A DNA stretch of 64,000 nucleotides. It comes from Galerina marginata. Taxonomy: Eukaryota; Basidiomycota; Agaricomycetes; Agaricales; Galerinaceae. Location of the stretch: positions 2,046,001-2,110,000 of the forward strand of contig JAECYW010000012.1 in assembly GCA_023014335.1 (NCBI GenBank), in the 5' to 3' direction. The notes under the pieces were generated by a model. That model was not told the origin of the DNA. It saw only the letters and a list, made by a program, of their open reading frames with translations, and searched no databases. A program made the position numbers and the translations under genes. Of this stretch, positions 11,636 to 24,731 are shown piece by piece; positions within the stretch are counted from its first letter, which is position 1, and the number at the start of each line of letters is the position of its first letter.

Positions 11636-13723
11636 ATGTCGACTACAACAGGGGCAGAGACAGCGGTATTGACACTGGCGAGGTCCGTCCATTCATCAAT
11701 TCTTGTCAAATACAACAACTCTAACCTGTATTTTCCATCTGCAGGTTTTCACTCTTCTTTGCCTGTCGAAAATACCTATTGCGCACGCTGTACTCCGACC
11801 TCAAAAACCTTTCGTCATCGGCTACTCCAGGGTCACCCACCCAACCAGCAAGTCCTCGTGGTACTCTCCTTAACGCCAACGCCAACGGACCTTTACGAAC
11901 GGACGACGATATTGAGCTCGATGCTTTACCTTTACCCATCACCCACACACCCAAATCCTCAAAATTCTCGCTTGAGGACACGACATACCTACATACCACG
12001 TTGTCTAGAGTTATATTCTCGTGGTGTTTTGCGGAGAGCTGTATGATGTTTTCGTTACTTATGCTGCAAGGAGCGGGTGTCTTCTCAGCCAGGTGCGTGA
12101 TAAATCTTGTTGCAGGGTTCATGGTCATCATCTCAGTTCATAGCTCGCGTCTCCTGAATTGGCGGGTCTCCTTATTCATTCTTATGTCTGCTATTCTTGT
12201 CGTAATCCCATTGGCTGTAAGTCTTCTCATAGCCATCGGAACAACACGTACGTCCACTTCAGTATAATCCACACCCATCCTAAATCGTAACCCAGGCGGA
12301 CCTCTTAGAAGCATCATCGGTCCTCGAGCCATTCTCAGCCTCATTCCCGTTGTCTTATATCTCTTTGCCTTATCCTACATCCCAGTTCCGGCCTCGTTGG
12401 AGACTTCGGATACTGCCACTACAGCACTGTCTCGTCTCATCGTACTTGGAACAATAGTTCTGGGCCTCTTGTCAGGCTTCGGAGCTATTAGCAGTTCATG
12501 GAAGTTTTTACCGTTTGGCTCTCGGTCTGAGTACATATTGAAATATGGCCTGAAAACACTATGCTAACCTCGAAATCTACCCGAACAGAACTGTACCGTC
12601 TGAACGAGACATTGATACTGCAAAATACGCGCTTGCCAGTATCAGGAACGACATGAGAGATCGACGAGCCGAAGCAGCACGTAGGGAGGGAGCAACAGTC
12701 AGTCTATTCCTTTTGCATTCCCTTTTCCTTTTCCTGAACAACTGATAGCCAGAGGGGTCCTGGTTCTCTCGTGTCGGTTCATCGTTCCGTGGTGGAGACA
12801 GTCGTAAGTCGGAAATCTAATAAAATCATATTCTTTGATTGATGGCCTTCACATTTGTGCTATAGTCGCTCAAGAACTCCAAGGCTTAGAAGCTCTTGAA
12901 TATCAAATGAGCCGGAACCTAGAGGCAATGCGCGAGCGATTTGAGGCTGCCAAGTTTTCAAGCACTTTCAGAGGCAGGGTATTCAACATGCTGGGGAGAA
13001 TATTTATGGTGTATTGCGTCGTCCGTGTCATCAGCGTACGTCGAATTCCACCTTCTAGCAAAGTGCTTGAAATCGAACCACAATTATAGTCTGTATACAA
13101 TATTGCATTTCTTCCTTCGCAACGCTCGGCTTCGACATCCTACCCAGATCTTATCACGGACCTCTTAGCTTACCTTCTCTCCAAGATTTATTCGGACTCA
13201 GAGATTAAGACGGAGGATATCGCTTCATTTTCGCGGCAGCTCAGTTTGATGCTAGTAGGCATCATCATTCTGAGCAGTATTCGCCTGGTATTGCGAGGTG
13301 CAACGAGGGTAAGCACAAATGATGATCTTCCGCGTTTTCTCCTGGGAACTCATTTATGCTCTTAGGCTCTGCGCATAACCAGTCGTAATCTTGCAGCGTC
13401 ACTCATGTTGCTCGTGCTTGCACAGATCATGGTAAGCCTGCATTTCCACTCAGCTATTTGTGACATGAATTCTTAGTTCATTCTTCCAGGGAATTTATAT
13501 GCTCTCGACTCTCGTGCAAATGCGTTCTTCATTTCCACCACCACCACCAGCCACTCCTGGAGGCGGCGCAGACCCAAAAGCAGACCAGAACCTATTCTCT
13601 ACTATTCCTGCGTATGAAGTCTTTGGCGCGCTATTTGACTGGTCTTTCCTTGTCTCAGCCGCTGTATCTGTGTTTGTCAGATGGGGCGCGGAGAGGGTAA
13701 ACGGCGCAGGGAATGCGTATTGA
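11636..13723 (+). CDS. Golgi pH regulator homologue (GPHR/GTG family)
   Basis: Nine exons (11636-11682, 11745-12247, 12296-12530, 12589-12697, 12749-12803, 12866-13035, 13090-13308, 13366-13431, 13490-13723) give 545 residues with all phases matching. The family forms multi-pass anion channels that help acidify the Golgi; plant relatives were described as GPCR-type G proteins. The sequence has hydrophobic segments in both halves. The signature LSGFGAISSSWKFLPFGSRS lies near residues 245-264, followed by a charged stretch (VPSERDIDTAKYALASIRND) and then the ABA_GPCR-type C-terminal half with LEALEYQMSRNLEAMRERF and SLMLVGIIILSSIRLVLRG. Length fits the family (450-550). The start was chosen because exon 1 splices in frame into a hydrophobic segment. 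Function is inferred from homology only. Confidence 0.88.
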
Positions 13724-14503
13724 TTCATTTTGTACAGATGAATGGAAAATTGGCCTATCGGTTTTTACTTTTCCTATCGCTTGCAGACTTCCATGCCAGA
13801 ATGGACATGTCAGCGTGTTAAGTTCCGCTAACGATCAACCAGACAGCACTAACATTTTTATTTAGTTTCCCTGTACCCCCCCAACATTATGCCCTTCTGA
13901 TATGTGAAATTATATATCAACAACACTGCACATCCCCAGCCTTAATTATAGAAAGATTTGAATCCTATAACTTATAAATAATAGCCAATGCTCTCAATCT
14001 CCATTAATTCCGTGCTGCTCTGCTTACCTCTATCCAGATATCAACCCCTCTCCATGTGGGCGTAGTGTCATTATAATGACATTCTGAGTCGCCCCACCTA
14101 CATTCTATCATAGAAGGTACTCACGCCCAAGCTATTCCTTTCGACCAGTTACGTCCCTTTAGATTTTCTCGACCTCATTTCTTTCCTCGCCACAGGTGCG
14201 GAAGCCTCGGACCGTTGGCAAGGACTGTCGCACGTGTTGAAAGCGCTCTAAATTCTGCACATGTTGTCACCAACCTCCATGGTCCTAAAATATATTTTTG
14301 TAAGTGCCAGCGATTAGCAGCTAGCTTCTCCCGTCGTTGACATATCTTATAGGTGCTCCAAATGCTCTCATTATATAGAACCACAGAAGTGTGGGTGGGG
14401 TGACCAGAATCCATGCGTTTTAACTCTTCTTTCACCCAGGGTTCTTCTCCACAGCCAGTACTTAACTGAACGTGGAATCAATTGTCCTGTTCTTCGTTGA
14501 ACG
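13724..14503. other. intergenic, no gene seen
   Basis: 3' flank of the GPHR gene and promoter of the next gene. AT-rich, no recognisable element. Confidence 0.5.
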
Positions 14504-16688
14504 ATGCAGTCCTTGCTTGTTCTTGCGTATCTGGCGTTTGGCGCGTCGGCGCAGACATGGTGTGTGGCTGAGGCGCGTGTTCAGACGTAAATCTTATTTT
14601 CGATTCACAGGTGTGGTAAACATTATATGGCATCCTCGCCTGTAGTGGCACCAGGTGGACTCTTCCCGATACCTGCCACATCTAAAACCCCGCTCCTTGC
14701 CTTCCGCTGCGCCCCAGCTATTCGACCTTTCCTCGCGGAGGACGCCAAGTCAAGTTCGGATGACGTCGCTATATTGATCGACACACCTGTCACCTTCTCT
14801 CAAATTGCAAACGCGGCTCCGATTTCTATTCCCCGTCTGGATGAGCTTGCATCGTCGTCCGTGTCGGTCACCGTCAGCATAAATGGAAAGAAGGTTGCTT
14901 CTGGACAGGTCCCCCTCAATGCGACAAAACACGCTCTACCATTAAAGCTCTCATCCCTGCAACCAAGAGCACAAGCATATGACATTACATGCACTGCGAC
15001 ACTTGAATCGCAGAAGTTCGAAGCAACAGGCTCGTTGAGTTTCCTCCCTGATCCACCACCTGGCATCGGATCCGTAACCAAGATGGATCTGAGGACGGGT
15101 GGATTGTTGGCGCGACCAGCAAATGGCAAGGGTGGACCTTTTGCTCCCGTATTCCCGGTTGGTTTCTATACATCGTTTTCTGACTACCTCGCCCTCGATC
15201 TCTCGATTCCTGCCACATTGAAGTCGCAAGGGTACGCCATTTACTGAATTTAAGTCTTTGACGCTTCCTTGACACATCCTTTGTAGATTTACGGTGGTAT
15301 GTTCTGAGTTAATGTATTTCCTTCCTTTTATAATTTCTTCAGGTCCACCCTATTCCGTCTTTCGACAATCTGACCGCGCTGGAACTTGTTCTAGACGCAA
15401 TGCAAGACGCCGGACTTTACTTGATGTATGATATGAGAAAGTCAGTGCCATGATATTAAGAATAGTGGCCCTGTTTTACTTGTCTCATTGGACAGCACGT
15501 ATATGAACTCGACTGCGGTGACAGCGGAAGTGAACCGAATCAAGTCGCGACCAAATCTACTCCTCTGGTACACAGGCGATGAACCCGACGGGACCTCCGA
15601 CCCTCTAGATGCCACATTGAAATCCTCTAACCTCATTCAATCTCTGGACGGGGGTGACGGTCAAGGTGGTGCTGGCTATCACCCAGTCTCTCTGGTGCTC
15701 AACTGCGAGAACTACTTCTACACGTCAGTGTGATATTGTTCATGTTCTCTCTCTTGTATTCACCGGTTTCCTCAGTGAATACACCAGCGGCGCAGACATT
15801 GTTCTTCAAGACACATATATGATCGGGAACAATGTGACTTTCTCAACGCAATGGGATACAGTGTGCACTCCAGATTTTGGTGACTGCGGGTTCGTGCTTT
15901 TCTTTTCTTCGGCACGACATTTTCATTGATGTGGATTGTTTATTCTAGATGTGATAACTGCAAAGGGTCATTCGAGGACATCTCTACCCGAATGGACGAA
16001 TTTAGGGATCGAAACTTCATCAATGGTTGGGAACGCACGAAGGCGGTTTGGACGGTTCCTCAAGGTTTCGGGAATGACACGTATGTTTCAATTGTCATGG
16101 TGGTTGTGTAGTGATTTTAATGTTGTGAACGTTTATAGCTACTGGAAGGTTTGCAGTCTGCCTGTTTCATAGGTGTTTTGTTGGGACTCATCACCCATCG
16201 TTAATCTTTTAGAGATTCCCGACTGGCCAGGAGTGGGTAGTTATGAGTGTCGTTGGAATTAACCATGGCGGCCTAGGTGAAGCTATCTTGATTTCCTTTT
16301 CTATTATTCTCGGCTGATCGTATGGCATGAAAAAGGCGTCGTTTCATGGGATGACCCCACCTCTGCGGATATCAAAGCTTCATCTTCAGCTCTTGGGCTG
16401 TCATTACCCAAGATGACCCCGTTCATTCTCAACCCCTCCGCGACCTTCAAGCAGGTTACCATCAATAGAGTCGACATTGGTTTGTGGACAGTTGGCGGGC
16501 AGACGTTAATTCTGGCGACCAACCAGAACTACTTCTCGGTGTCCGTCAGCTTGAAAGACCTGCATTTGCCATCTCCACAACCCGCAGCCAGTCAGGTTTT
16601 GGATACTGGTGCTAAAATAGATCCCGCACGAGCGCACCTTCTTTTCGATTCTGTGGGCACTGGGGCTTTCATAGTTAAATCAGCTTGA
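14504..16688 (+). CDS. secreted glycoside-hydrolase-like protein
   Basis: Ten exons (14504-14559, 14611-15231, 15287-15296, 15343-15440, 15496-15723, 15776-15889, 15949-16080, 16139-16148, 16213-16276, 16336-16688) encode 561 residues, and all phases agree. Residues 1-17 (MQSLLVLAYLAFGASAQ) are a clear signal peptide. The mature protein has an N-terminal beta-rich part. A barrel-like part follows with VFPVGFYTSF, GLYLMYDMRNTY and NLLLWYTGDEPDGTSDP; the acidic TGDEPDG loop is a plausible active-site segment. A beta-rich C-terminus ends the chain. Fungal homologues are usually annotated only as glycoside hydrolase superfamily, and I cannot name the substrate. Exons 3 and 8 are each 10 nt, and the frame fails without them. 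Confidence 0.82.
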
Positions 16689-17028
16689 TTTGTGTGTTCA
16701 GATGGCAATAATGTTATTCGTTTTGCTTGGTTCCTGGAAGCGCCATTTTGTCCCATGGCTAAAAGCAACAACGTCCAAGGACCGGTCATCGCTTTTACTG
16801 AAGTAGTCTTGGAAAGACAATACAATTGTTAGCATAAATCCACATGCCAATGGCTCTGTCATTCTAGTCAAGACATCCAATATGTCAGAGGCTTCATTTT
16901 CACAAAAATGGATGTCCAAAGTTGGTCCAAAGTTCAGGTTATACATATGCAGTGAGGCTAATACATTTACAGTTTCGTTCTGAGATATTCTACGAATCGT
17001 GTAGTACATAAATGTCCAGGCTGAATGC
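16689..17028. other. 3' to 3' spacer
   Basis: Between the convergent glycoside-hydrolase-like gene and the DyP peroxidase gene. No element was recognised. Confidence 0.5.
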
Positions 17029-19000
17029 TTATGTGGCGATCGTATCGCTCAAGCCCTTGATAGATGGAGTGAAGAAGTACTCTCCGCCACGGGGAATAAC
17101 CCATTGGTCGTCGAGCTTCAATTCAGTAGATGGGTTATTTGGGTCGATGCCGGTCAATTTCCTGTCAGTGCCTTGACTGATAATGGGGTCCAGTCTATCA
17201 AAGAGGGGAATTAGCCTCATTGAGAAAGCAGATCTTCAACAGGATCAGACAAACCCTGGGACCTCTGGCGTTTTCTCACCAAAAGGGAAGGTTGCATTAT
17301 TCACCCAGTCTACGAGGTGTCAGAAAAATACGCCCATTCAAATGACGTGCACTTACTCTTCTGGATGAACTGGAAGCCATTGGTGATACTGCTTTGATAG
17401 CAGGCAAACAACAGTCCACGCCCATGGAATGTCTTCTTGGCGGACTTTTCAGCCCTGGTGACTTCAGGCCCAAATTGAATTCCACGACGCATAATCCGGT
17501 TCTTTTCAATTGAAATTCCGAGACTCTCTAAATCAGCACGGGGAAGCGTCTTGCGAATGTGGGCTGCGAAGGGGCAGAGTTTCTGGAAGTTGACTTCACC
17601 GGAAAAGTGGAAATTGTTGTTTCTGTGACCTGGTCAGCCAAAATGTGTACGTTGAAGTCAAAAGTATTGCACACCTCTGGGGATCAGCACCAAGGTCTGG
17701 GTCGTCTTGGAAAGGCGTGATATCGATGGGGGCACCTGTAGGCGATGAATGTCGTTGGGAACATGTTGCAGAAAAATCTATTATGCCCGCGTACCGCTCT
17801 TCCAACGACCAATGAGCCTTGCTCCGAGGAGGTCCGTGCCTTCTTTATCGGTCATTCCTGGCCCTTTGAGCCTGTTGCTGTGGACAAAGTCGTCGAATTC
17901 TGGCACCTTCTGGAAGAGGTATCGGAAAACTAGGAAACTTCCATCCTTCATCCAGTCAGCGCGATTAGCTTGATTGAGGTCGCCGTCTTCGCCGACAACA
18001 ATAGCACCAGGGCGGACCGGAGCAGGTCCTGGAGGAGGATTCTGGTCAAAGCCAACGATCTGGGGGTTGGATACACCGTCTAGGTAACCGAAACTATGAT
18101 TTGCCAAATTTAGAATGTATTAGAATTATTACTGAAGAGCTGAATCGTTTATTACTCACTGCTCGTGTGCAGATTGATCTCCTGGACGCGAATCACCACG
18201 CACAGAAGTGATTTCCTTGATAGACGCCGAATGCTCTCCAACTCGAAATATGTGTTTAATCTCGGCCAGTTTCTTGTCGAGCGTAGCATGGCTATCACCG
18301 GCAAGAAGGATAACGCCATGAATTTCTTGCTTGAATGGTTCCTCTCAGTCGGGAATGAAGTTCGTTCCAGATCCAGAACCCTTGTCTCCAAGGTTGGTAC
18401 CTGCGTCAAGCTTCTGGCCACTCAGGAAAGCGGTGTCAAGCAATTTCGAGTCGTCGATTTGAAGCTTAACAGGATGGCGTCAGCAACCCCCCAATATACA
18501 GTCACGAATGGATACCTTCTCAAATCCAAAATGAGAAAAAGCGATGTTGACCCCAACCATCGGGATCAGGTGGGGTTGAAGACTACTTCCGTGGCATTTC
18601 TTGTGCTTGTCGATGGCATCACGGTCTTTGAGCACCCCCGCAACAGTCTTGATAAGAGGGATGAAGGTGCGCAGCTCTTGTCTGAACTTGGTCGGGTCAG
18701 CAATCTGGAAGAAGAACAATGTTTCGGTCTTCTTTGGAAGACCACTCCTATTAAGGTCGATGAGTCTTGCAGAGAGAGAGGCGCAAATAAAAGATAAACG
18801 AACAAGACATCTCCCTGGATGTTGTCAAGCTTGAGGACAACCGGTGGAGGCGGGTTGGATGGAATAGTGGGAGGAGGAGCAGGGACAATGGGAGGCAATG
18901 GTTGTTGGGGGTGTGACATTTTCTTACTTTTGCTGATGAGTCCTTTCAGGAAAGTTCGCCAGGTAGAGCGACGGGGCGCTTCAGACTGCTTTGGGGTCAT
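17029..19000 (-). CDS. DyP-type peroxidase with one in-frame TGA
   Basis: Eight exons (19000-18804, 18747-18516, 18464-18160, 18093-17795, 17735-17675, 17622-17357, 17309-17255, 17194-17029) join in phase into 526 codons. DyP-type peroxidases are heme enzymes that oxidise dyes and phenolics, in wood-decay fungi also lignin-related compounds. Landmarks are LDNIQGDVL near residue 60, the family GxxDG motif as GYLDG (247-251, catalytic Asp250), the proximal heme ligand in CPFAAHIRK (His386), and VIPRGGEYFFTPSI near the end. No signal peptide is visible; the N-terminus is basic, then proline-rich. Codon 183 (18347-18345) is TGA where the family is expected to have Trp, between FIPD and EEPFKQEIHGVI. 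Either the gene is a very young pseudogene, the base is an error, or a 57-nt GT-AG segment covering the codon is spliced out. Confidence 0.85.
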
Positions 19001-19027
19001 TTTATACTCGTTAGGTATGGGGTATGT

Positions 19028-19048
19028 CCTAATGGTTTAACCATTAGG
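19028..19048. promoter_or_regulatory. 21-bp palindrome upstream of the DyP gene
   Basis: CCTAATGGTT and AACCATTAGG are exact inverted repeats around a single T, about 28 bp upstream of the DyP start codon (minus strand). It could be a dimeric transcription-factor site or a 5'-UTR hairpin. A role is inferred only from position. Confidence 0.5.
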
Positions 19049-22000
19049 AACGGAAGTGGCGGCGACAGTGAATTGATAGATGTTTGGTCGGAGGAGAAAA
19101 AGAGCGCCAGCCAAGTCGCTCTCTGTCGCATATGACCCATATCTTGGCCCCCTTGTTCCTTGATGTCAAGAACAAATCACCCGACCCGTCATCCTAATCG
19201 CAGTTAAGTGAGAAGCAAGCGAGCGCGATTGTCAGGGTTTCATACAGACCGCTTGGACGTCCTAGAAGAACGGTTGTCATGTTTAATAAAAGGGTCGTAA
19301 AGAAACGAATGCGCCTACTTACCTAGCCTCGATTTCGTATTGGCTACACAGACTGTCTCCAAAAAAGGGAACAGTCCATGTAACAAGCATACGCAGAGGT
19401 GCATATCACGAGCGTAATAGACAGAATTGAGGTCAGTTCCACATTGTCGGGTTTCCCATAATTCAGACACAAGCATTGGTCCCTGATAAGAGCGCTGTAA
19501 GAGCCTTCTCCGCATCCAACTTGAAAAGGTTCGAACATTGGAGAAGCGTCGAATCCGATGCCTGAAAACGGTGGAGCCATGTCAGCGGCTTAGGGTTGAT
19601 TGGAGTTTTGGTGGAGTGTTAAGCACTTACTGCTACTGAATCGATCGTTATGTATACAAACTTCGCGTCATGGAAGACGTTATGCAGTGATTATCGAGGA
19701 CTGCAGTTCGCTTCACCTGCGCAAGTTGATGCGTGTGTGTTTTATCTATCCAGGACAGTACATTGACGGTACATTTCACATATACCGCAGGAGTGGATAA
19801 CAGCGCCCGAGGTGTCAACTGATACTTGAAATTAAATTCTGAAGGAGTACAGCCATGATAACTTCGGGCAATTGCGGGTGGCCGTGTCGTCCACGGTAAC
19901 ACAATTCATAGACAGTGATTCGGGTTCAAGTTGGCCAAAAAGAGTGGTATTGTTCAAGCAGACCAAGAGGAGGCAAGTCAACGAACAGCAAAAACCGCCC
20001 AGAAAATCTGCGCAACAGAGCCAAACACAGACGGGCCGCCCGGGCCATCAGCGATCGTGAACGAAAAGGGCCTCGGGAGCTTCAGTCACTAAAATGTACT
20101 TGACAATCTAAACTCTGGGATGTAGGGTAAGATACAATAGACATTACTATTCTGTCTTTTATGGCTCGCGATCTTGGGCTGAATTTAATTTACATAGAGC
20201 GTTAAGTATTTCCTGAGTTTCCCTCAACAAAACTTGAATTCTTTCTACCTATCCTTCCTCGACAGTGGGCCTTAACACTGACTCGTATTGTTCACATTCC
20301 ACAGGCCCAGAAGTCGAATATATGGCCTGTTTAGGTCTTAGAGTAATAGGGCCTCTATAAGTGTTTCTTATTTTTATGCTAGTGATTAGTTGTTTAAATA
20401 CAGCAGACTCCGAGAATCATTTGAAAACATTCTTGGAAAATATCAAGGGCACCATTGGATACACAATTTTAAAAAATCGTCCAGACAACCAAAGGACAGA
20501 CAATCCTTTATACTCACAAAATTTGCATAAGTATGCGTATGTAGAAGGAATGATTTCTCTGGCCAAAATTGTCGCACAATGAAGACAGTGAACACACCTT
20601 CCAACACACCTGCTTCTCTGGAATTAGCCTTTGTAGCTTCTGAGAACGAATGTGATTGAATTAGTGTATCAAAAGCCCCTGAACAAATGTAATAGCGCTA
20701 CGTTTATATTTACTCACTGCAATACAATTGCCCTTCACGTTTTCTCCTTGCATCCTCGGTGCGTCATATTTCTAGAGCCTGCCAGGGTTCTGCTTTAATC
20801 TACAGAACCAAAGCAGGATGTCCAGTGCAGGGTTCACCTCCAGGCCCTTCAAACGAGATACTGGTTTGTCACCCCCGGGCCCTTCCCAAGGCTCAGGCGA
20901 AACAGACTCTGTGCCTGACTAACTACGCGTGAGCTCGACGAACTATAACCAGAATCGGCATATGGGCCATACAAGTTATCCGATCAGATAATGGGCACAA
21001 CCAGCCATGCCGTCCCATCCCGCTCCCTCGTCTCGGACTGCTTGAGAGCGACGGCGTCATAAATTAACTCGGCCTGTGAATTTTGGGCTTCAATCATGAT
21101 GAAGACGGAAGATGAGCTTCGGGTGTCATCAATGAACACATTGCGAGAGGGATGTGAAAATGAAAAATAAAACCTACCTACGTGGAGCCTACCTGCTGGC
21201 TTGCTCATCCTAAGAAAAAAGGGCCCTGGATAACGGACGGTGGGTTGACATCGCTTGGGGGGAATCGACTGATGATTAGGTGTCTGTGAGAGCCTCGACC
21301 TGGCCAGGAGAACTATTAATTTAATGACTTGGCTGATCGAAGCAGACTGAATATTTGATACTATAGTGCTGAGCGCCCATTGAAGTGGGGCTCCGGTGGT
21401 TGAACAAAAACGAGCTTGCTTTCACCTTCCTTCGACGGCATGAACCTTAGGAGATGGGACATCGAGGGGCAATCTAAAAATAGACCTAACAGATATTCTA
21501 TTTTTATACATGCGTACTTGAGGCTGGAGAGATTATCTGATTACCGGTAACAAAAACTCGGATCGACTAATTAGCCTCGAGCAGCATCGCGCACGCTCAA
21601 GCGAGCTTCATCGCGAATTCAGGACTAATGCTGCATTCCTGGATCCTAATTAACCTGAGCATGCAAGTACGCGACCCGGGAAGCAGCAAGTAATTAAGCA
21701 AGTGATGGGAAGGGCCCACCCAGAAGATTGGTGGGCCCGAAGGCGTCGCAAGCCGCAAAAGAAATGAAATCGGGCTCTGGATAGTGGGCACAAGGCGAAG
21801 ACGTCCGAAGGTGCAACGTTTCCTGGCTGACTCGGAGACAAACTGACTGACTGACATGGAAAAACTAACCTGAGTACGGTGCGCAGGTCCCAGGAATCCG
21901 GCATCGCGGGGGTGGCCGAGCGGGCGACCTCGAGCTCGAGCTCGAGGTCGGAGGGTCTCGACTTTCGAGGCGCCTCGCTGTGTTTGAAATTTAAATTTAG

Positions 22001-24731
22001 CGCTACTGCAGCAGCCTCGGACCCTACTCTAGAGCTCTACTGGTACTACGCGAGCCATAACATCACTGACCAGTTACCAGTAACACTAATAGCTTGCTGG
22101 ACTGGAGACCACCACTAACACACGGCCTATGACGTCCCAGCATAATTGTCATTCCAGCTGCAGGCTTCAGGCGCACCTGGGCAAGGGCGGCAAGGCAAGC
22201 GAGAACCGAGGTATTTAAAGCGTCCTATGCTGTGCATTTACGTGTACCTGCCCTCGCTATATTATTATTATCTTATTGTACCCAGTATCCTGGGCCTTGG
22301 GATTTTGATGACGGAGGACTCTACGTGGGTGCGAGTAACTCATTATCTTTTTCTTTATCTTTATATATCTTTGCGCAGTTTATGTATCTGGATTTTCAGT
22401 GCCCATAGCCCAATGCAATGGTTTGGTTGGGATCTCTTGATCGAGGACTGGGAGCCAAGAGGTTCACGGCTCGTCTAATTTATTTAATCTCTCGAGCTGC
22501 GCAGTCGCACTCTCTTGGTACAGAAAACATACAAATCAACACATCGCAGGCAATGATATGCCTACATACACCAGCTAAAATATACACGCATGTCCGTTTG
22601 CCCTTCGTCTGCACCTGCTCAAAGCATCAAACTCCGGCGTACCACTGTGCGGGGCCGACCCAACCTACCCGAGTCGAAGTGACCGTTAGCCTCTAGGAAC
22701 TAGCCACCAGGCGTCTCCGCTAAATATACACACGGAACTCGACTGTGACTGCACCCGCTCGAAACAGACAGTATATATTCTAGGAATATTATTCCAAACT
22801 GGAATGTTTTTTTTTCACTCCGCGGAACCTCGGGTCTTCGAAAATAAGACAGCGTCCCACTTCACCGGCATCGAATGGGAGCGCGAGCCAGTAAAGAGCA
22901 CTGACACCCGAAGCCTGAAAGGGCCCGGGCGGGTATGTCTCTCTGTCTTGATGCTCTTCTCGAAGCGCCGACTGGACATGCGAGGCGGGGTCTCGAGGCC
23001 TGCGGCTGGGTAGTTATGTCACTCTGTTAAGCTATAAGCACATGTGGGTGGGTAACGTTATGCGAAACAGAGTAGCCGTGGGCGTAGATGGTAAGATGAC
23101 CATGCTTGCTAGTGTCATTCCACTGGTTCATGGGCGAAAGAAAGGGCGAGTTTGAGTCTTCTGCGAATATGCAGGATCAGGAATTAATTAAGAGCTGAGA
23201 AGATGCTTTTTCGCCTCCGTTCGCGTGAGGTGGGCGATCTGAACTGGATGAAGCTCCATGGAGGCCTAGGCGTCGTGCCTTGAGGTTGAACGATTATGAT
23301 GAAGTCGGCAGGAAGGACCGCCGGCCCGTGTCAATCTTTGTGGTCACAAAAGGACGACGAGCATGCGCAGACCCAGGAGAAACTGCAAGAAGTGGAAGGG
23401 CGAGTAATCTAAGCGTCTGGCAGCGAACTTGGAACATTAGAAGTCGAACATTCATTTCCTAGGATCCAGAGCAAAGGTAATGCACTGTAAATGTAATGCG
23501 TTTGCAATAGAAAACACAAAACTTGTAAAGCAATGTGCCCCTTGAGGGCGGTCGCAGGTATGAGCGGCCCTTGGCCCTCGCCAAGAGCCCAAGAGCGCTC
23601 TGGGCTGTATTCTTTGATATCGAACGTCTGGAGTTGTGAGGGGGTGTGTTTATCACAACGTACTTTGACGTTTAGCAACTGCCGGTGGTAAGCGATGCTG
23701 CTAATGTTTGAATTGTTTTTCTGTTTGGAAGATAAGCAAGGAAAACACACCAGCGTGTCGACGTCGACGATGATAAAAAGGATATGATCATGCATGATCT
23801 GCATCGCATTTCAATACTCCAGAAACATACACCTCAGGACGGAACATACGCAGGGGAATTGCCAGACACTCAGAGGTCATGCATGAAGTCAGGCTGAAGT
23901 ATCATGTCAGAAACGGGCAAGATGGTTCCAGGAAGTGGGGCTCTTCGCTTGTACCCGTTCGTCGGAAGATGGGAATGCGGCCAGGGCGTCCAGATTTGGC
24001 GATCTTTGTCAAGGTGTCAGCGTCATGGGAGCGAAGGATCTTAAAGGGCAGACTGATAAGGCAGACCCTGATCGCTGATCCAGGAAAAACAGTAAGGAAA
24101 ATGAATTGGATGATGGGTGGATATCTGCGAAGGTTGTGTGTTGTATTGCGTGCAGCTGCGCACACCGATATCCGATTGACACACGAGTTGGAGGATCTGA
24201 ATCCAGTGATATGGCTGGGTGGCTGGCAAGGCGGCTTGTTCTCACCGAGCGGCGACTGCCAAAGATACGAATCGAATGACGGAAATGAGTTCATGGACGG
24301 CAAAGTAAGGTTTGGGTGGGCTGGATATACGATTGATTGGAGGTAATTTCGGGCAGATGAGAAAGATGTCGTAAGTGGAGATATCCATGGAGACTTTGGT
24401 GGCAGAACCATGGAGATTTAAGCTTGAGCTTGATTGACATGAAAACCCGAATTTTTTCATTGTGCAGGGAGGATGTCCGGTAAGATGCAATGCCGGCATT
24501 TGGGTGGGATTACGATATTCTCGGTGCACCCAAAGGAACGGCGCCGGGGGTAATTATAGGAAACGGGAGATTGGTGTGGGAGACCCAGGGGATTGGAATG
24601 GCTGTATCTGGGTTGTTGGTGAAACCCCGAGCAAACGCTAATGTTCCAACGACGACAGTGGCTTTTATACATAACACATGGACGTCCAGCTTCCCCACTC
24701 TCCCCTCCCGAATCACGCTAATCCCCCCAGC
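19049..24731. other. 5.7 kb without a supportable gene
   Basis: Frames of 60-170 codons occur on both strands (for example 23902-24411 minus overlapping 23879-24346 plus), but none shows domains or a splice pattern that extends it. The 3' part probably includes the promoter and leader of the velvet gene. The only structured element noticed is the palindrome at 21925-21950. Confidence 0.4.
21925..21950. repeat. perfect 26-bp palindrome
   Basis: The 26 bases are exactly self-complementary, built from CGACC, three CTCGAG-type steps and GGTCG. The preceding GGTGGCCGAGCGG resembles a tRNA A box, but no B box or cloverleaf follows. Confidence 0.8.

Noticed and set aside
18165..18797. 210-codon open frame on the plus strand
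   Set aside because: It is antisense to the DyP peroxidase exons, which show clear family motifs and matching splice phases. The frame has no features of its own.
19344..19580. 78-codon minus-strand frame near the DyP gene
   Set aside because: The first half looks mildly protein-like, but no family match, splice continuation or partner exon could be found.
21912..21950. possible tRNA (GGTGGCCGAGCGG resembles an A box)
   Set aside because: No B box, anticodon arm or acceptor pairing can be drawn. The following sequence is a pure palindrome.
23879..24411. 155- and 169-codon frames on opposite strands
   Set aside because: They overlap each other, carry no recognisable motif, and lie in what is probably the velvet promoter region.
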